DNA from: Siphonodentalium dalli
Lineage: Eukaryota > Mollusca > Scaphopoda > Gadilida > Siphonodentaliidae
Direction: 5' to 3'
Length of the DNA stretch: 64,000 nucleotides
Assembly: GCA_032622095.1 (NCBI GenBank)
Contig: CP136069.1
Span: 168,258,394 to 168,322,393 of the forward strand
Shown here: positions 47,990-59,901 of the stretch, piece after piece
How the letters are laid out: each line of letters begins with the position of its first letter
Numbering within the stretch: the stretch's first letter is position 1
Program-made: the position numbers and the translations under genes
Notes under the pieces: model-generated
What the model saw: only the letters and a program-made list of their open reading frames with translations
Databases searched by the model: none
What the model was told of the DNA's origin: nothing

Positions 47990-49348
47990 CGATTATATTG
48001 TAATTACTAGTACAATACACTACAATATTTAATTTGTATAGCGCTCAATATTATGAGTACATATTGAACGGCGCTTTACATTACATCGAGCTCATTGCCT
48101 AATCAGCATAATACATGTACATGCACATATATCTAGGAATTAAATGCTACATCAAAGAGATATGTTTTGAGGCCGGTCTTAAACTTATTTAAATCAGTGA
48201 ATATTTTCAAGTGAGGTCGAATGCTATTCCATAGATGTGGACCTGCAAATGAAAATGCCCTATCGCCAAACGTTTTCTGTTTGTTGAAAGGAATGTACAA
48301 AAGCATACTACTATCAGATCGTAATTCATATGGACACACATTTCTGTCTTTGATCATATCCTGTATATACAATGGTGACATGTTATTACGAGATTTGAAT
48401 ACAAGCAAAATAATTTTGAACATGATTCGATACTCCACAGGCAGCCAGTGTAATTGCTTGAGAACTGGAGTTATATGTTCATTCCGAGGAGTATATGATA
48501 CAACTCGCGCCGCAGCATTTAACACTTTTTGCAGGCGATCACACTGGTAATCCGGTAGTCCATACAGTAAAGAATAACAGTAATATAAGTGTGACGTGAC
48601 GAAAGCATGGACCAATGTCTTAGTTTGAGTCTACATCGAGGTATTGTCTAATTTGTCGGATTTTGTATAAACCTCTGAACGCCTTCTTACACATATTAGA
48701 GATATGGTTATCCATTGTCACGTTTGTTTCAAAATACGATACCAGGTTGCGAACAGTGTCCTTTGTTGGTATGTCGGCGTCTCCCACGTGAATTGAACTG
48801 ATGTTGACTTTCTGAAGTTGTTGTCGAGAACCAATGATTATGAATTCAGTCTTATCGTCATTTATCATGAGTCGGTTGGTAATCATCCACGCTCTAATGT
48901 CCACAATACAGTTCTCCACAATTTGACGTGCTTTAGTTTCGCCTCTCTCTGTCGGTCGAAATGAAAAGTAGATTTGGGTATCATCTGCATAGCCGTGAAC
49001 ATTGGGGAGGTGACTTTCAACAACTGAGAATAATTTCGAAATGTAGAATAAGAACAGCACGGGTCCAAGACAACTTCCTTGTGGAACTCCGCACTCGATG
49101 GGGAAATTTGTAGACTTTGAGCCATTAATGGATATTTGCTGTGATCGGTTCGCGAGGTAAGATTTCAACCAGATAGCTGCAGTACCGCGAACACCAAAGT
49201 CAGATTGTAGAGTGTCTAGACGAATATCATGGCGGACGGTGCCGAAAGCAGCGCTCAAATCTAGTAGCACAAGCAGAGTGACCTTTCTTGTTTCCATGCT
49301 GCAGAAAATATCATTTTGGACCTTAAGCAGCCGCTTCACGATATTGAC
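47990..49348 (-). pseudogene. Second LINE remnant: reverse transcriptase to C-terminus, frameshifted
   Basis: Minus strand. 49339-48620 encodes LLKVQNDIF, LLVLLDLSAAFGTVRHDI, CGVPQGSCLGPVLF and VHGYADDTQIYF, the palm domain with its YADD box. A frame change near 48622 follows (one base too many after VDS). 48615-48133 then encodes VHAFVTSHLYYCYSLLYGLP and later FAGPHLWNSIRP to the stop. A stop lies just upstream of 49342, and earlier domains (endonuclease, ORF1) are absent, so the copy is 5'-truncated. The 3' flank at 47990-48132 contains the 'TTGTATAGCGCT...GGCGCTTTACATTACA' style tail. Jockey-superfamily (CR1/L2-like), a different family from the 38891-46649 element. Confidence 0.82.
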
Positions 49349-50424
49349 TCAAGTTATACCGACTACGGTATTGAAACATATATCGCGATATGACTAAATA
49401 CCGTGGGAATTTTTTAGAACGGTATACTTTGCCACACGATCACTCCCTGGTAACGGTTTCTAAGCAACTACCCGGAACTGAAAGTATAATGCAATTATAG
49501 CTTATAGCGTCATATAATTCCGCGCTAAGAAACGGCATTTTCTATGCAGTCAATACCCTATTGTGAAACTGGAGATACATCAGGTCAGAAGATTGAACCT
49601 ACATGTAGTTTGTATTTAACGGTATCAATGGTTGCTAAGCATACAGCCCAAGTGATCGAATGACACCACTTCCCTATGCATTCAATTGCATTACGTCCCG
49701 TTTTAGACATCGCCTAAAAGGCACGGTGATGGTCATGTTCAAATGGTGCCACGAGTCTTAAACTTTACATAATTTATCAACGATTTGACCACGTGTTTGT
49801 AATGTGCACGCACAAGTAGATCGGACTAGATGGTATTGTGACCATGCAACCCATTTCCACAGTACTATTCTGGTGCAATGTCAAAACGTGCAGCTGTATA
49901 ACGCAAATTTATGTACTATGGAGATCCTTGATGTGATTTCACAAAAATCCATACATTTATAATTTTATCCTATGCGCATGCGCGAAACAAATCGACTCAA
50001 ATAAGAATCTGCGTGCGCCTTCCTCACATATGACAGAACACTGATTATGTATTCAATACTAATTTAAACCAAAAAGAGTGATCGAAATGGTGTCTTTCTA
50101 CAATCCTGCGAACCGCGCAACAATGTAGAGCTTTACCCAATCGCTTCAAATAATGTACGTTTGTTGAATTCTGCGCTGTGCGCATGCGCGTGTTTTTCTA
50201 CCCCAACTAGTCGGCAACAAACTCATACGCATGCGCCCATGGCACTGCTGAAGTTCCTTGGGATCATATACATATATATAAGTGGATATACCAATGGTTA
50301 TAACATGTATACACATGCTACATAGGTTTATGATGTCAATGAATGCTGCTGGCCGCTTTTGCGGCCAGTCGGGTGTATGAACGTTTTCTGGCTGGCCGCT
50401 TTTGCGGCCATTCGGGTTCAAAGG
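49349..50424. other. No gene seen; paired hairpins
   Basis: Mostly unique sequence. NRF1-like GCGCATGCGC strings occur near 49975 and 50172. Two GGCCGCTTTTGCGGCC hairpins lie at 50349-50410 (separate entry). Confidence 0.4.
50349..50410. repeat. Two GC-rich hairpins in tandem
   Basis: CTGGCCGCTTTTGCGGCCAG (50349-50368) is an 8-bp stem with a TTTT loop. TGGCCGC-TTTT-GCGGCCA recurs at 50393-50410, with similar flanks (TCGGGT). Confidence 0.7.
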
Positions 50425-51195
50425 GTTAACAGCCGGATATGTGTGTTAGTTCCCCCTGGTATATGACATACTTGCACACGTCGCGTAAGGATAACAGTTT
50501 GTATTTGACTGATCGTGCGATCATTACTCCACTGCACTCGTCCGATGTACGACAACAGTAACTCACGCATGCGATTTTGTGTATATATTCCATACCAAGC
50601 GTGCGATATTGATGTCGTGTCAAGTGCGTCCATATGCGTGCGATATACAGTATATGGCAATAGTTTGACAATCCGTTAGTGGTATACTATGTTCAATTGT
50701 GGTTAATTCTTAATTTCACATTGCATGCGTTCTAGAGTTGGGATACGTCGATATTCCGGAAGGGGCGCTCACATGGTTGCGACATCGATTAATGGATCCT
50801 GGCATATGTACTGAACATTTACTTATTGACGTAGTAGCGCAGTGTACAAAAAATTAAGCCTTAAAATGTTTACACAACCAGTAATTGGGTACAGTATTCT
50901 CGACTACGTGTATGACTGAATGTTGGTGCTGATGGTGTTTGGGGTCCGTATTATTTTGAAGCAGATATGACAATTATCGCAAGAAAAATACAAATGAAGT
51001 TACTAAAATGCAGGTTTTATGGTTAAATCTATGCGTTTTTTTTACCTGAAATTGAGCCCTTTCACTCAAGAAACAGTGTTAGGCAACATATATCTTAAAG
51101 GGATATAGAGACATCGGTGGGGAAGAGTCAGTTAGAATATATCGATCGAGCGTGTGGTAAACATACCCAGTTGCATGTTTGTTACTGGCCGATAG
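50425..51195 (+). repeat. 771-bp dispersed repeat, copy 1
   Basis: Matches 59902-60671 over the full length with scattered changes, from 'TTAACAGCCG' to 'TTACTGGCCGATAG'. ORFs on its minus strand recur in the other copy and show no domain. Confidence 0.8.
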
Positions 51196-51408
51196 CAATC
51201 TGAAATGCCTATTTCCTCACTGGTGTGTAGACATGGTGTGTATACATTATTGACAGCCCATTCTATTGATGGGAGTTAATAACTTCATGTGTTGCCCATT
51301 TTGAACGAAGCCTCCCCCTCTAAATGACGAGTGCCTCTTTAATTAACATATAATCTTTCTATTTTTGAAATTGCATTCAATTCATTCATCACACTTGTGA
51401 ATGTCTCT

Positions 51409-52007
51409 TTACTCTGTGATTGTTCCCAATCTGTTGGCTTTAAAACCAACATATATCCCTCTGGTATCAGGATACTTCTCTCTGATTGCCCAAACAACAC
51501 AGCTAGGAATTAAAACACGTTTGCCAGCTCCAAGATGGCCCCATTTATAAAAAGTATAGTTAGTATATGCCATATGTCTGTAATTATTATTGGACGGTTC
51601 ATCATCCAACATAAGTAAATAATTCCGATGAAGTAGAGAAACTCGCAGTGTCAGCTCGTTTAGCACAAGAGCTTCTATGTCCCTGCGATTGTGACAGTTG
51701 TGCATTCCCCTCTTGTTCTGCGACAACACCGCTGTTCGCGGTCAGTATCCATCTGCCTACACCTTCCACATTTACACTGGTTTGCATCAGCAAATGGTGG
51801 CGGTTGTGGCGAAGAAGGTTCGCATTGGTTGTCAGCTTGTGCAGCAGGTCTGCTTTGGCTCGCAGTTTCAACATCTGTCTCCCCTGTAACCTGGGTTTCA
51901 CTACTACCTTGACTATCACCAAGTAAATTTGCTGCCATGGTGGGGTAGGAGTTGACAGCATATTTAGCAAATTCCACTAATTGTTCCCTTGTCATCTGAT
52001 CTATTAT
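51409..52007 (-). CDS. Exon 4: P2RX7_C (ballast-type) domain, frameshifted
   Basis: Acceptor TTAATTACAG, then IIDQMTREQLVEFAKYAVNS, a Ser/Gln-rich linker, and QCKCGRCRQMDTDREQRCCRR, the hallmark first half of P2RX7_C. The frame then hits TAG (51675-51677). A shift by one base at the CCC/GGG run at 51681-51683 restores DIEALVLNELTL, YRHMAYTNYTFYKWGHLG and VLIPSCVVWAIREKYPD, the second half of the domain, ending GTITE and TAA at 51409. Both halves lie on the same strand in the right order with nothing missing between them. A single indel (real or a sequencing error in the G run) is the simplest explanation. As in P2X7, the domain sits in one final exon. Confidence 0.8.
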
Positions 52008-52040
52008 CTGTAATTAAGAAAATAACATTATTCATTTCAG

Positions 52041-52296
52041 ATATGTGAGTTCCTTCAACAAATATTCAAAAGAGCATACAGTACATCCAGCAAAGAAGGC
52101 AAAACAGTATAGCTACATAAAGGAGTTAACACTTGAAGTGCTATATGAGAGAGAAACTGGTGTTAAAATGTCTGCTCTGACTGAACGATCAGATGATGAT
52201 CCAAAGAGACGGCACAAGCTACGCCATGGAATTCCAAAACCACCCGTAGATGAGTTGATAAAGAAGAGAACGGAACGACACCCGGATGACAATTGA
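52041..52296 (+). CDS. Plus-strand terminal exon candidate, product unknown
   Basis: Acceptor-like TTATTCATTTCAG ends at 52040. The open frame then reads YVSSFNKYSKEHTVHPAKK through ELTLEVLYERETGVKM to KKRTERHPDDN and TGA. Codon use, lysine/arginine richness and the polar C-terminus look coding, but I do not recognise the family. It lies wholly inside intron 3 of the minus-strand P2RX7_C gene. Earlier exons would have to lie to the left; none was identified. The frame is open back to 52018 even without the splice site. Confidence 0.45.
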
Positions 52297-53274
52297 AGTC
52301 ATTTGTGCTTAAAATGATTAGAGTACTCTGACCATGTATTAATGTGTGTCGTTACACAATAGATTGAGTGCATTGTATGTCATTATACAATGGTAGTATA
52401 CACACAGCAACTTATTATTGATATGAACATGACACAGGGACAAAATATATCTATAATTGATAATAATACAAATTTGCTCCAAACTAGCGTTAAATGTATT
52501 ATCAATAATAAACTTATTCTTTCACCTTGTCATATATGAGAACTTATTTGTTGAGATATTATTGTATCATTAATATCAAAAAGCTGTCACAAGTTATCGT
52601 TTTCTTTCGTCAGCTGTGTCTTATTTGACAATATTTCCATATTAACTTTTGTTGTAAATGTTATTATTTTTTCATACCCTCGTGATTGTTCCCCAAACCC
52701 CCCTCCCCATTTGATTCTTATTAGCTTAACTTGATGAAGTCAAGCTAAGTTGTCGACATGGCATCATTTTTCAGGGATGATGGAACAAGTCATGTTGTGA
52801 TCATTGGGCAAAAATAACATGGAGCCCATGGCCATCTTGGATTTCAAAATTAAATCCTTTAGCGTGGGCTACAGGATGTACCGTTATGGTATGCTCAGAT
52901 CATCCTTGAATTAACATTCATTAAACCCATTCCATAATAAGACTGCATAACAGGAAATAGTGCCAGGTGTACCCAAATGTAACATTGTTTGCCCAGACGT
53001 GATTCGGAATCAGGGACAAAGAATGAAAAAGAATCGGCGTCTGTGACCGATTTTGATATAGTTTGAAAAGTGATTTCATTAAATTTACGTAATTAAATAT
53101 ATCAAACTATTTTTTTTACAAGGCAAACAATGCATAGTTGAGTGAAACATCACAAGCCTTACACAAGCAGATGTTAGTTTCATGTCCTAATTTACTGGAC
53201 TTGATTTGTAAATGTTGCTACAAACTGGAGATGAGTTGTAGATCCTCTACATATGCATATCTTATAATACACAC

Positions 53275-53352
53275 CTCAAGATGTTGTGATTGTATTTCTT
53301 CGACAGTGCGAGTTTCAACTATTTGGCCATCATCATCTCTTTCATAGAGTTT
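53275..53352 (-). CDS. Exon 3: acidic linker
   Basis: 26 codons, KLYERDDDGQ through QSQHLE. Acceptor TATATTTCAG and donor GAG|GTGTGT, phase 0. The recurring DDDG motif and constant phase support its place in the same gene. Confidence 0.6.
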
Positions 53353-54373
53353 CTGAAATATAAAATTTAATTTTATTTATAATGGCTACTGCTCTCGAAA
53401 TAATTACATGGTTTACTGGATTGCAGGTGTCTAGTCCTCCCTCCATCTGTGCAGATATCTCAACCATGGTTTACCAGATCTCAATGAAAGCATATTTCCA
53501 TCAGCTCGGAACGCAAAATGTGACCCATTACTGAATCGTACACTGCAATTTCTTTTTAATAACTGTTTGCAATCCACCCTTCACCAAGTCATATTATGCT
53601 ATTTGAAAAACATATGACAATTGGGCTAGTCGTCACCCTTGACCTATTTTAGGTGTACTCGGAGGGTGCTAACTTATATAATTGTAATAATTACAGCTCT
53701 TTATATATAATGTCCATACTAGTTGTTCTATTATGTATTTGTCCTTCTATATACAATAAAAAAAATTTAAACCACATTTATTTCCATAGTCTCCCTCCAG
53801 TAACCATTTTGCCTGGTATTTGAAAATGGGTCAGGAACCTCTTTGTGAAATTTGGTACAAGCCATTATTGTGACCTAATTTTCAAGAACCATTGGATATC
53901 ATAACCTCATTTACTTTTAAATGAGATCAGACTTAATTTTTCTCATCTGTTTTAAAATCCCTTGTTATATTGTCTCTTCATAATTGCTCAGATTCTATAT
54001 ACAATGAAGACTATATGTGAAATTCAAGATTTTGATAGAGAGAAATTATTTGTTGAAAATCTCTTGCAATTTTTGGCTGAATTTATACAAGTTGAACAAC
54101 ATTTGGACTGCATTCTGCCATTCAGGTACAATGTCACTGCTATTCGGCTAACATACAAGACATGTTGAAACAAACACAGATTTGGTTCATATATGGCAGT
54201 GATGGTATAAACACTAAATTTGGTTGGCAAATGTACCTTCCTATATAATATATACAAATAAGCATTCATATCCTGGTAAAAGTATTATCAGTATCGTATA
54301 CCAGTATGTACCTTGAAACCACTCTGTAATGATACATTGAACACGCAAGGTGAAAGAATGTGATATCACTTAC

Positions 54374-54439
54374 ACCAGTTTCGTGGTCGAAATTATGCAA
54401 ACTTTCATCCAGGGCATGTCCATCATCATCTGAATGTTG
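54374..54439 (-). CDS. Exon 2: acidic linker
   Basis: 22 codons beginning QHSDDDGHALDE. Acceptor TTTAATTTCAG lies upstream and donor GTAAGT (54373-54368) downstream, both phase 0, matching exon 1 and exon 3. No domain. Confidence 0.6.
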
Positions 54440-55595
54440 CTGAAATTAAAAAGGGTACATACATGTAACACATGAAAGCCTGCCCAAACACATTCAATAG
54501 GGAGAATGAGACAAAAATGAACTTGGAGGATGGGCTCAATACTTGACACTGCAACATTACATTCAGAATTTAAATAAAGAATTGTGAAAGTGTTATTGGG
54601 CACCACACACAAAACCCAACTGATTATTATATTATCATAATTATGGGGCAACTTGTATTCTTAATTACGGTAGCAATTAATTGCCCTTATTGTGTTTTTC
54701 TCATGTTCGACAGTTTTTGTGGAAAATTCCTTGCATTTACACATAGAAATAGCATAATTCATTCACAATAAGCTACAATCTGAATAATTCAAGTAGATAT
54801 GGGAAAATGTGAATAATTCTAGTCGAAATGGGAAAAGTACTGCAAATTTGTTTTCCCTAAAATTACCCCAAAATTTACCCAATTTGACCAATGGTTAATT
54901 GAATTTTTAAATTTTGAAGGTGGTGGGGGAGCGCTGCCCCGTACTAGGCTATACATGTAGATGCCCCCTAGCAGGTCAGTTGAACGCAGGCTTCCAGATC
55001 AAGTGCATATATATTCATATATTGGAAGTGGGGCCAGTCTTTTCATATTAAACTGTATATGTAGTATGCACATGCTAAACAATATTACATTTCCTATTGC
55101 ACCCCTACATGTATCTTAAGTGAGATGCATGATCCCTTCCAGGGCAATGTGCATTTATCCATAAAAATGGGCTGGTCCCCAGAGTATTTATTTTCAAATG
55201 CAATGCTACATTATTACATCAAGTTGTTAGGGAGGTGTGTAGTTCATAATTTTCTCTCAACATTACCCAAACCCCCATTTCCCCCACTCCCATTTGGCTG
55301 CCCTCTTGTTGATATTAGATTATATTGTGAACTTCGATTTTTATGCGTGGTTATGTTCCAATAACGACAATACCTCTAAATTGTGACAAATTTATAATAC
55401 AACGTAAATGCACAACCTAGTACTGACAATGTCACAATGTGGCAATTTTACAACTACATTGTATGGATAAACATCGATCTATACGTCGATGGTATAAATA
55501 GCGTAATGGGAAAGATGTACGTAACCCGCGCTGGACAGTCCCATTATTGCCACCACCATGCCTTTACAATTATCTGTCAACATAAATATTCTAAC

Positions 55596-55865
55596 CTGTA
55601 CTTCTTGTCCACTTTCGTCGTCCGAGATCGACGAGATTCTAAACATCTCCGACAAAACAGATCCTTTCTTCTTTGGTCGATTTTGGCACTCGCACCGTTG
55701 TGTGCCGCATGTGCACGCATCTGTGCAGAATGCACCACGAGAAAGACATGGGCATACACCCCTTTTGCACCCCTCTCCACCGCGGGTGCACACATTATTG
55801 CAATCGCACTCAACACCGCCTGGATCACTCCGATATTGCAAATTGAAGTGCTTCGCATTCGCCAT
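55596..55865 (-). CDS. Exon 1: start codon and Cys-rich CXC-like domain
   Basis: 90 codons from ATG (55865-55863). Eleven cysteines fall between residues 20 and 60: CDC, then C26, C33, CPC, C47, CTC and CEC, ending CECQNRPKKK. This spacing resembles the CXC/tesmin-type zinc-binding modules. The exon ends ...DDESGQEVQ with the donor CAG|GTTAGA at 55595. It encodes the N-terminus of the P2RX7_C-type gene. Confidence 0.72.
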
Positions 55866-57066
55866 TTTCTAAGAATTTCCAATTCTGCAGAGCGGCATTT
55901 AACCAGAGGTCAATCTATTTTTAGACCATGGCTCGCAGCGATATGAAACACCGCGGTGATCAAGGATTGTGTCTCAACATGATGCTATCACTTTAACAAA
56001 GGGCATTTGGATACGCATATGTCAGTATACAATGCTACATTGTTTGGTGTGGCATTAATATACTATATAACGCATGAAGATCATATTTGACGCCCTTTAC
56101 TAACTCCATGTGTAATAGCCATTCAGTGTGATTGCATGGGAGAATCAAAACAAAATGGGTTAAATGTGACCCCCTTGCACAGTTCTCAGGTTCATTATTT
56201 CCCAGTCGGATTTAGGTGGATTTTGGAATATTCATGAGATATCCACCACATACCTGCCCCAAACTCGGTTCTGAAAATATTTATATCAAGTTCAGTAGCT
56301 GAGTTAACAATTGCTCGCCTTTTATTGGGTCAATGTACATATACTATACGTGTGTTCTCTGTTATATTCATAAAATAACCACTAATTTTCTATAAACATG
56401 CTACCAAAATGATTTAAAAGAATTACAAATACCCCATAGTTAATCAATAAATAGGTAGTGTTATAGTTTTAAGTATTTTATTTTTTCCATTTTTTTTTAC
56501 CTGAAATTTCATATTTTGGGGGTAGGGTTAATATTTTTCAGATATTTGTACTCTATGTTTAATTAAATTATCCACTTTTCATATTGACGTATGCAGGACA
56601 TGCTTGTACACATTTAAATATCATTTGCGACACATTCGATTAACAAATCTCCAAACAATATACAATTTACTCGGATATATTTTTGAAAACGCGACACATT
56701 TTTGCGAAACTGAATGATATTTTCGTTAAAAAAATAAAAATTTCGCGGAAACTGTGGCCAATATTGACTTATTTACAAAGTTAAATACATACTGGATGTA
56801 ATATATATCACAGTTACAATAATATATCAATGTTATCTTGGTACTCAATGTTTGCCAATGAATCGCTCATTAGAAAATCAGCACACATATTTGAAAGAGG
56901 ACCCCTATTTTAAAGTGATGTAGAAAAAATTGTTCAAAGCGGATTTTAGCGGATTTTGGATATGTTATTCGGGAGATATTCCCGCGTCCAATGACATAAA
57001 AACCGCTTCTCTACCAATTTCTTCTAGGTTCACCATTTTGTTCGCCTTCTCCGACTATATATACTA
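55866..57066. other. Upstream region of the P2RX7_C-type gene; no other gene seen
   Basis: Holds whatever 5' UTR and promoter serve the minus-strand gene; no clear TATA box or CpG cluster was picked out. The rest is AT-rich, with homopolymer runs near 56480-56500. Confidence 0.4.
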
Positions 57067-57441
57067 AGTGTATATGATAATCATGCATGCATGCGTCTTT
57101 TAATGAGAACAATAATGTTTTTTGGCAGAGTGTGCTATCCTACGCCATTGAACTCCTCCGATATACTGACAACAGTAACACACACGCGTAGTTTTGTGTA
57201 TTTATTCCATACCAAGCATGCGACATTGATATCGTGTCATAAGTGCATCCACATGCTTGCGACATACACTAGTTATGGCAATAGTCTGTCCAACCGGTAG
57301 TGGGACATTGTATTTAATCGTGGATACTTCTTAATTTCACATTGCGTTCCGAAGTTGATCAACATAATTATCCTGGTATATATTGACTGAAAATTGCTTT
57401 ATTGTCGTAGTAGCAGTGTACAAATTATTGATTTACGGTCA
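57067..57441 (+). repeat. Dispersed repeat, copy 1 of ~375 bp
   Basis: Matches 60670-61036 from 'GTGTATATG' to 'GTAGTAGCAGTGTA' with small indels, including the CATGCATGCATGCGTC and GTTTTTTGGCAGA landmarks. Confidence 0.75.
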
Positions 57442-57559
57442 CAATAAAATGTTTTGAAGACTTAAAAGAGAAAGCTACATAATTCGGCAACCTATATATA
57501 ATCTAGGTGGGAGATTGAAATGTAGTACTCACATATGACCTCGATACATACAGTTATAT

Positions 57560-58175
57560 TAGACAAAATATTTTTTTTTAAATCAAGAAAAATGTCAGAA
57601 TTTGACCCAGTAGATCTCTGGAGAATGAGACAACAAAGTCGAAATAGATACACTTGGTATGGTCCAACTCAAAATGTGGCAGGATAGACTATTTTCTAAT
57701 ATCCGAATACATTGAGCCATTGGATATACGAACTTTGAAATCAATCGGTTAACTATAACAATAAAAGTTATTGCCTGGAACCAAATACTCGCCAAATTAT
57801 AAGCGGACAATTAAGGGTCATAACTCTGGTAAAAATTGGCAAACCTAGCACAAATTGGAACTTGACCTGTATTTTCGAGTGTGTATTCCATATACCAAAT
57901 TTGAATACAATCGGATAACTATACAACTAAAGTTATCATTTGGAAACCAAAATAGTCGGCAACTGATAAGTCGACAAGGGACATAACTCCGATATAAATG
58001 TGCAGACCGAACTCAAATCGACTTGACATGTGCCCCTTACCAGTAAGCTCTCATACCAACTATTATTTAATTTCATATACTATTACTGAAACCATTTCGG
58101 ACGCACGCACCGACGGACGCGCCGACCGACGGATGCCCGGACCGACACTGCTGATTTCTCCAGTCCCCCCGGAAA
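57560..58175 (+). repeat. Dispersed repeat ending in GACGGACG-type sequence
   Basis: Repeated phrases 'GGTCATAACTCTGG / GGGACATAACTCCG' and 'AATCGGTTAACTATA / AATCGGATAACTATA' lead to 'TTTCGGACGCACGCACCGACGGACGC' between 58097 and 58123, then 'CCCCGGAAAAAAATTCG'. This style of element is common in mollusc and related genomes, which supports the guess at the source organism. Confidence 0.55.
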
Positions 58176-58701
58176 AAAATTCGAATGAAAAATACACACA
58201 GATGTAATAACCAGTTATGTGCTAATGCTTTCTATGTACAAACTGTAGAACCACATATCGATTTATTGATTGGACTATATATTAAAAATATATATGATGA
58301 AAGTGCCACATACTCAATGAGACCTTCACTGCACAAAAGACCATTGATCTCTCTATGTGATGTGCACGTACATGCACTTGGTGCAAACTTAAATTATTCA
58401 AATAACAGTCGCTCTTCAAAGACTTTAGGCCTTGGGCGGCCTAAGACCGGAACATTTGGAGAGCAACTTCTTTTATTGTTCATCCTACAGGGTCCCTGAT
58501 CTCCTGGAGCATTCATACACTATTACATTGTTCTGTTATCTAGGATGCATAATTGTAAGCTTGTGCCGCCAAACTACCATTACCATGTCGTTATCCGACA
58601 CAAATATGTCCATCGAACTTGGTGTCGTCCCCCTTGCCCATCCCATTTTATTCCTGTTAGACCACTTTGGAACCGTATAGATGGGCCACCCTGATTATAG
58701 C

Positions 58702-59137
58702 GTGTCTGTCATTAGCAGAATGAGGTCCCCATGCAGAGGGTGAATTTAGTGACGCTATCCCGTAAAGCGGGCTAGCATCACCAAATTCACCTTCTGATGA
58801 CATCATTCTGCTTAGGCCTCATCTGCTATATATGGGAGACATGGACTGACATTGAAGTTTCCAAATGGTGAATATTGCGATGCATCCCAATTGAGAACCT
58901 CGATTATGCAATGTGTCGTCTACCAATTTGGGGATAAAGAGAAACTAAACTAAAAAAGAAATTGAATCTATGTAAAGAAGTTTCTATATAAATTTGATAA
59001 TAAAGAACCTTTCCAGAAAAGACGAGGCCTAAGCAGAGTGAGGTCCCCACGGGGTGAATTAGTGATGCTAGCCCGCTATGTGGGATAGCGTCACTAAATT
59101 CACCCTCTGGGGACCTCTTTCTGCAAATGACAGACAC
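58702..59137. mobile_element. ~436-bp element with palindromic inverted ends
   Basis: Outer ends are inverted (58702-58730 against 59108-59137, two mismatches). Each end is itself a hairpin: 58714-58812 and 59032-59124 fold on their own around 5-base centres, with arms containing GGTGAATT(T)AGTGA and TCAC(T/C)AAATTCACC. Inside lies a further inverted pair, CTGCTTAGGCCTC and GAGGCCTAAGCAG. The ~220-bp middle has no ORF. The end sequence also occurs next to the recombinase at 37973-38020. Confidence 0.7.
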
Positions 59138-59401
59138 ACTAGTGTCGGTAACTGACATGCACTTGATACAACGAATTGTCATTTGCTTGAATAACGAACT
59201 CGTCACAAGAGGATCCTTGTACATCTGGAGACATATGTGGGGCGGATTGACGTTTGAGACACCTTCGTGTACAATTCTTAAAGGTACTCAATCCGATTAA
59301 GAACCCCTAAATTACTATTTCTTTGGCTTTAGGGGTAAAACATATTTATTTCTTCAGGGGTAAAAAATATTTGATTCGATTCGAGGAACCCACCCATCAA
59401 A

Positions 59402-59901
59402 GCGCAGTGTGAAAATGGGTGATGTGAGAGCGCATTAAAATATAGAATACGGCCTTAGACTTGTGACATAACCAGTAATTGTGTACAGTGTTCTCAACGC
59501 TACCTGCTATTAGAGTTTTGATGCTGATAGTGCATGGTGTCTATTAAATTTAACAATTTCATGACTTGAGTTTCCGGAAATATTACGAAAAACCCTGTGC
59601 CAACGCATTCTCTTACATATACGAGGCTTCCTATATAAGAGAAGGCACTGGAACATGGTCTTTAATACCACAACAGTGCAGCTCCCAGCATTAAAATGAT
59701 AAACAAATATTGCAGAAAAAATATAAGCAGTCACTAAAATACTTAAAATTTCCAGGTTGTGTGATTAAATCTATGAGTTTAAATCGTTATATGTATTTGG
59801 CACTTTCATGGAAGAAACCGTGTTGAGCAACATCCATAATGCAGGGATGCAGAGACACTTGTGGGGAAGGGTCAGTTAGAATATGCCGTTCCAATGTGTG
59901 A
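59402..59901 (+). repeat. Dispersed repeat matching the tandem unit
   Basis: Nearly identical to 26250-26750 of the triplicated unit, from 'GCGCAGTGTGAAAATGGG' to 'CCAATGTGTGATTA', with scattered substitutions. It shows that this part of the unit is a dispersed family. Confidence 0.8.

Larger units (their letters stand above)
51409..55865 (-). other. Four-exon gene: CXC-like plus P2RX7_C domain protein
   Basis: Gene-level entry, minus strand. Exons: 55865-55596, 54439-54374, 53352-53275 and 52007-51409. All introns are phase 0 with GT/AG ends. The N-terminus is a compact Cys-rich module. The middle is acidic, with DDD clusters. The last exon carries the C-terminal P2X7 ballast-type domain. 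In vertebrate P2X7 this domain is cytosolic, zinc-containing and guanine-nucleotide binding. Here there are no membrane segments, so this is not a channel but one of the stand-alone invertebrate proteins usually labelled P2X7-like. A one-base frameshift interrupts the last exon. No paralogue lies in the window. Confidence 0.75.

Noticed and set aside
53990-54126. Plus-strand exon (FDREKLFVENLLQFLAEF) between CAG acceptor and CAG|GTACAA donor
   Set aside because: Open and helix-like, but splice sites are weak, no family was recognised and it lies antisense to an intron; kept only as a possibility.
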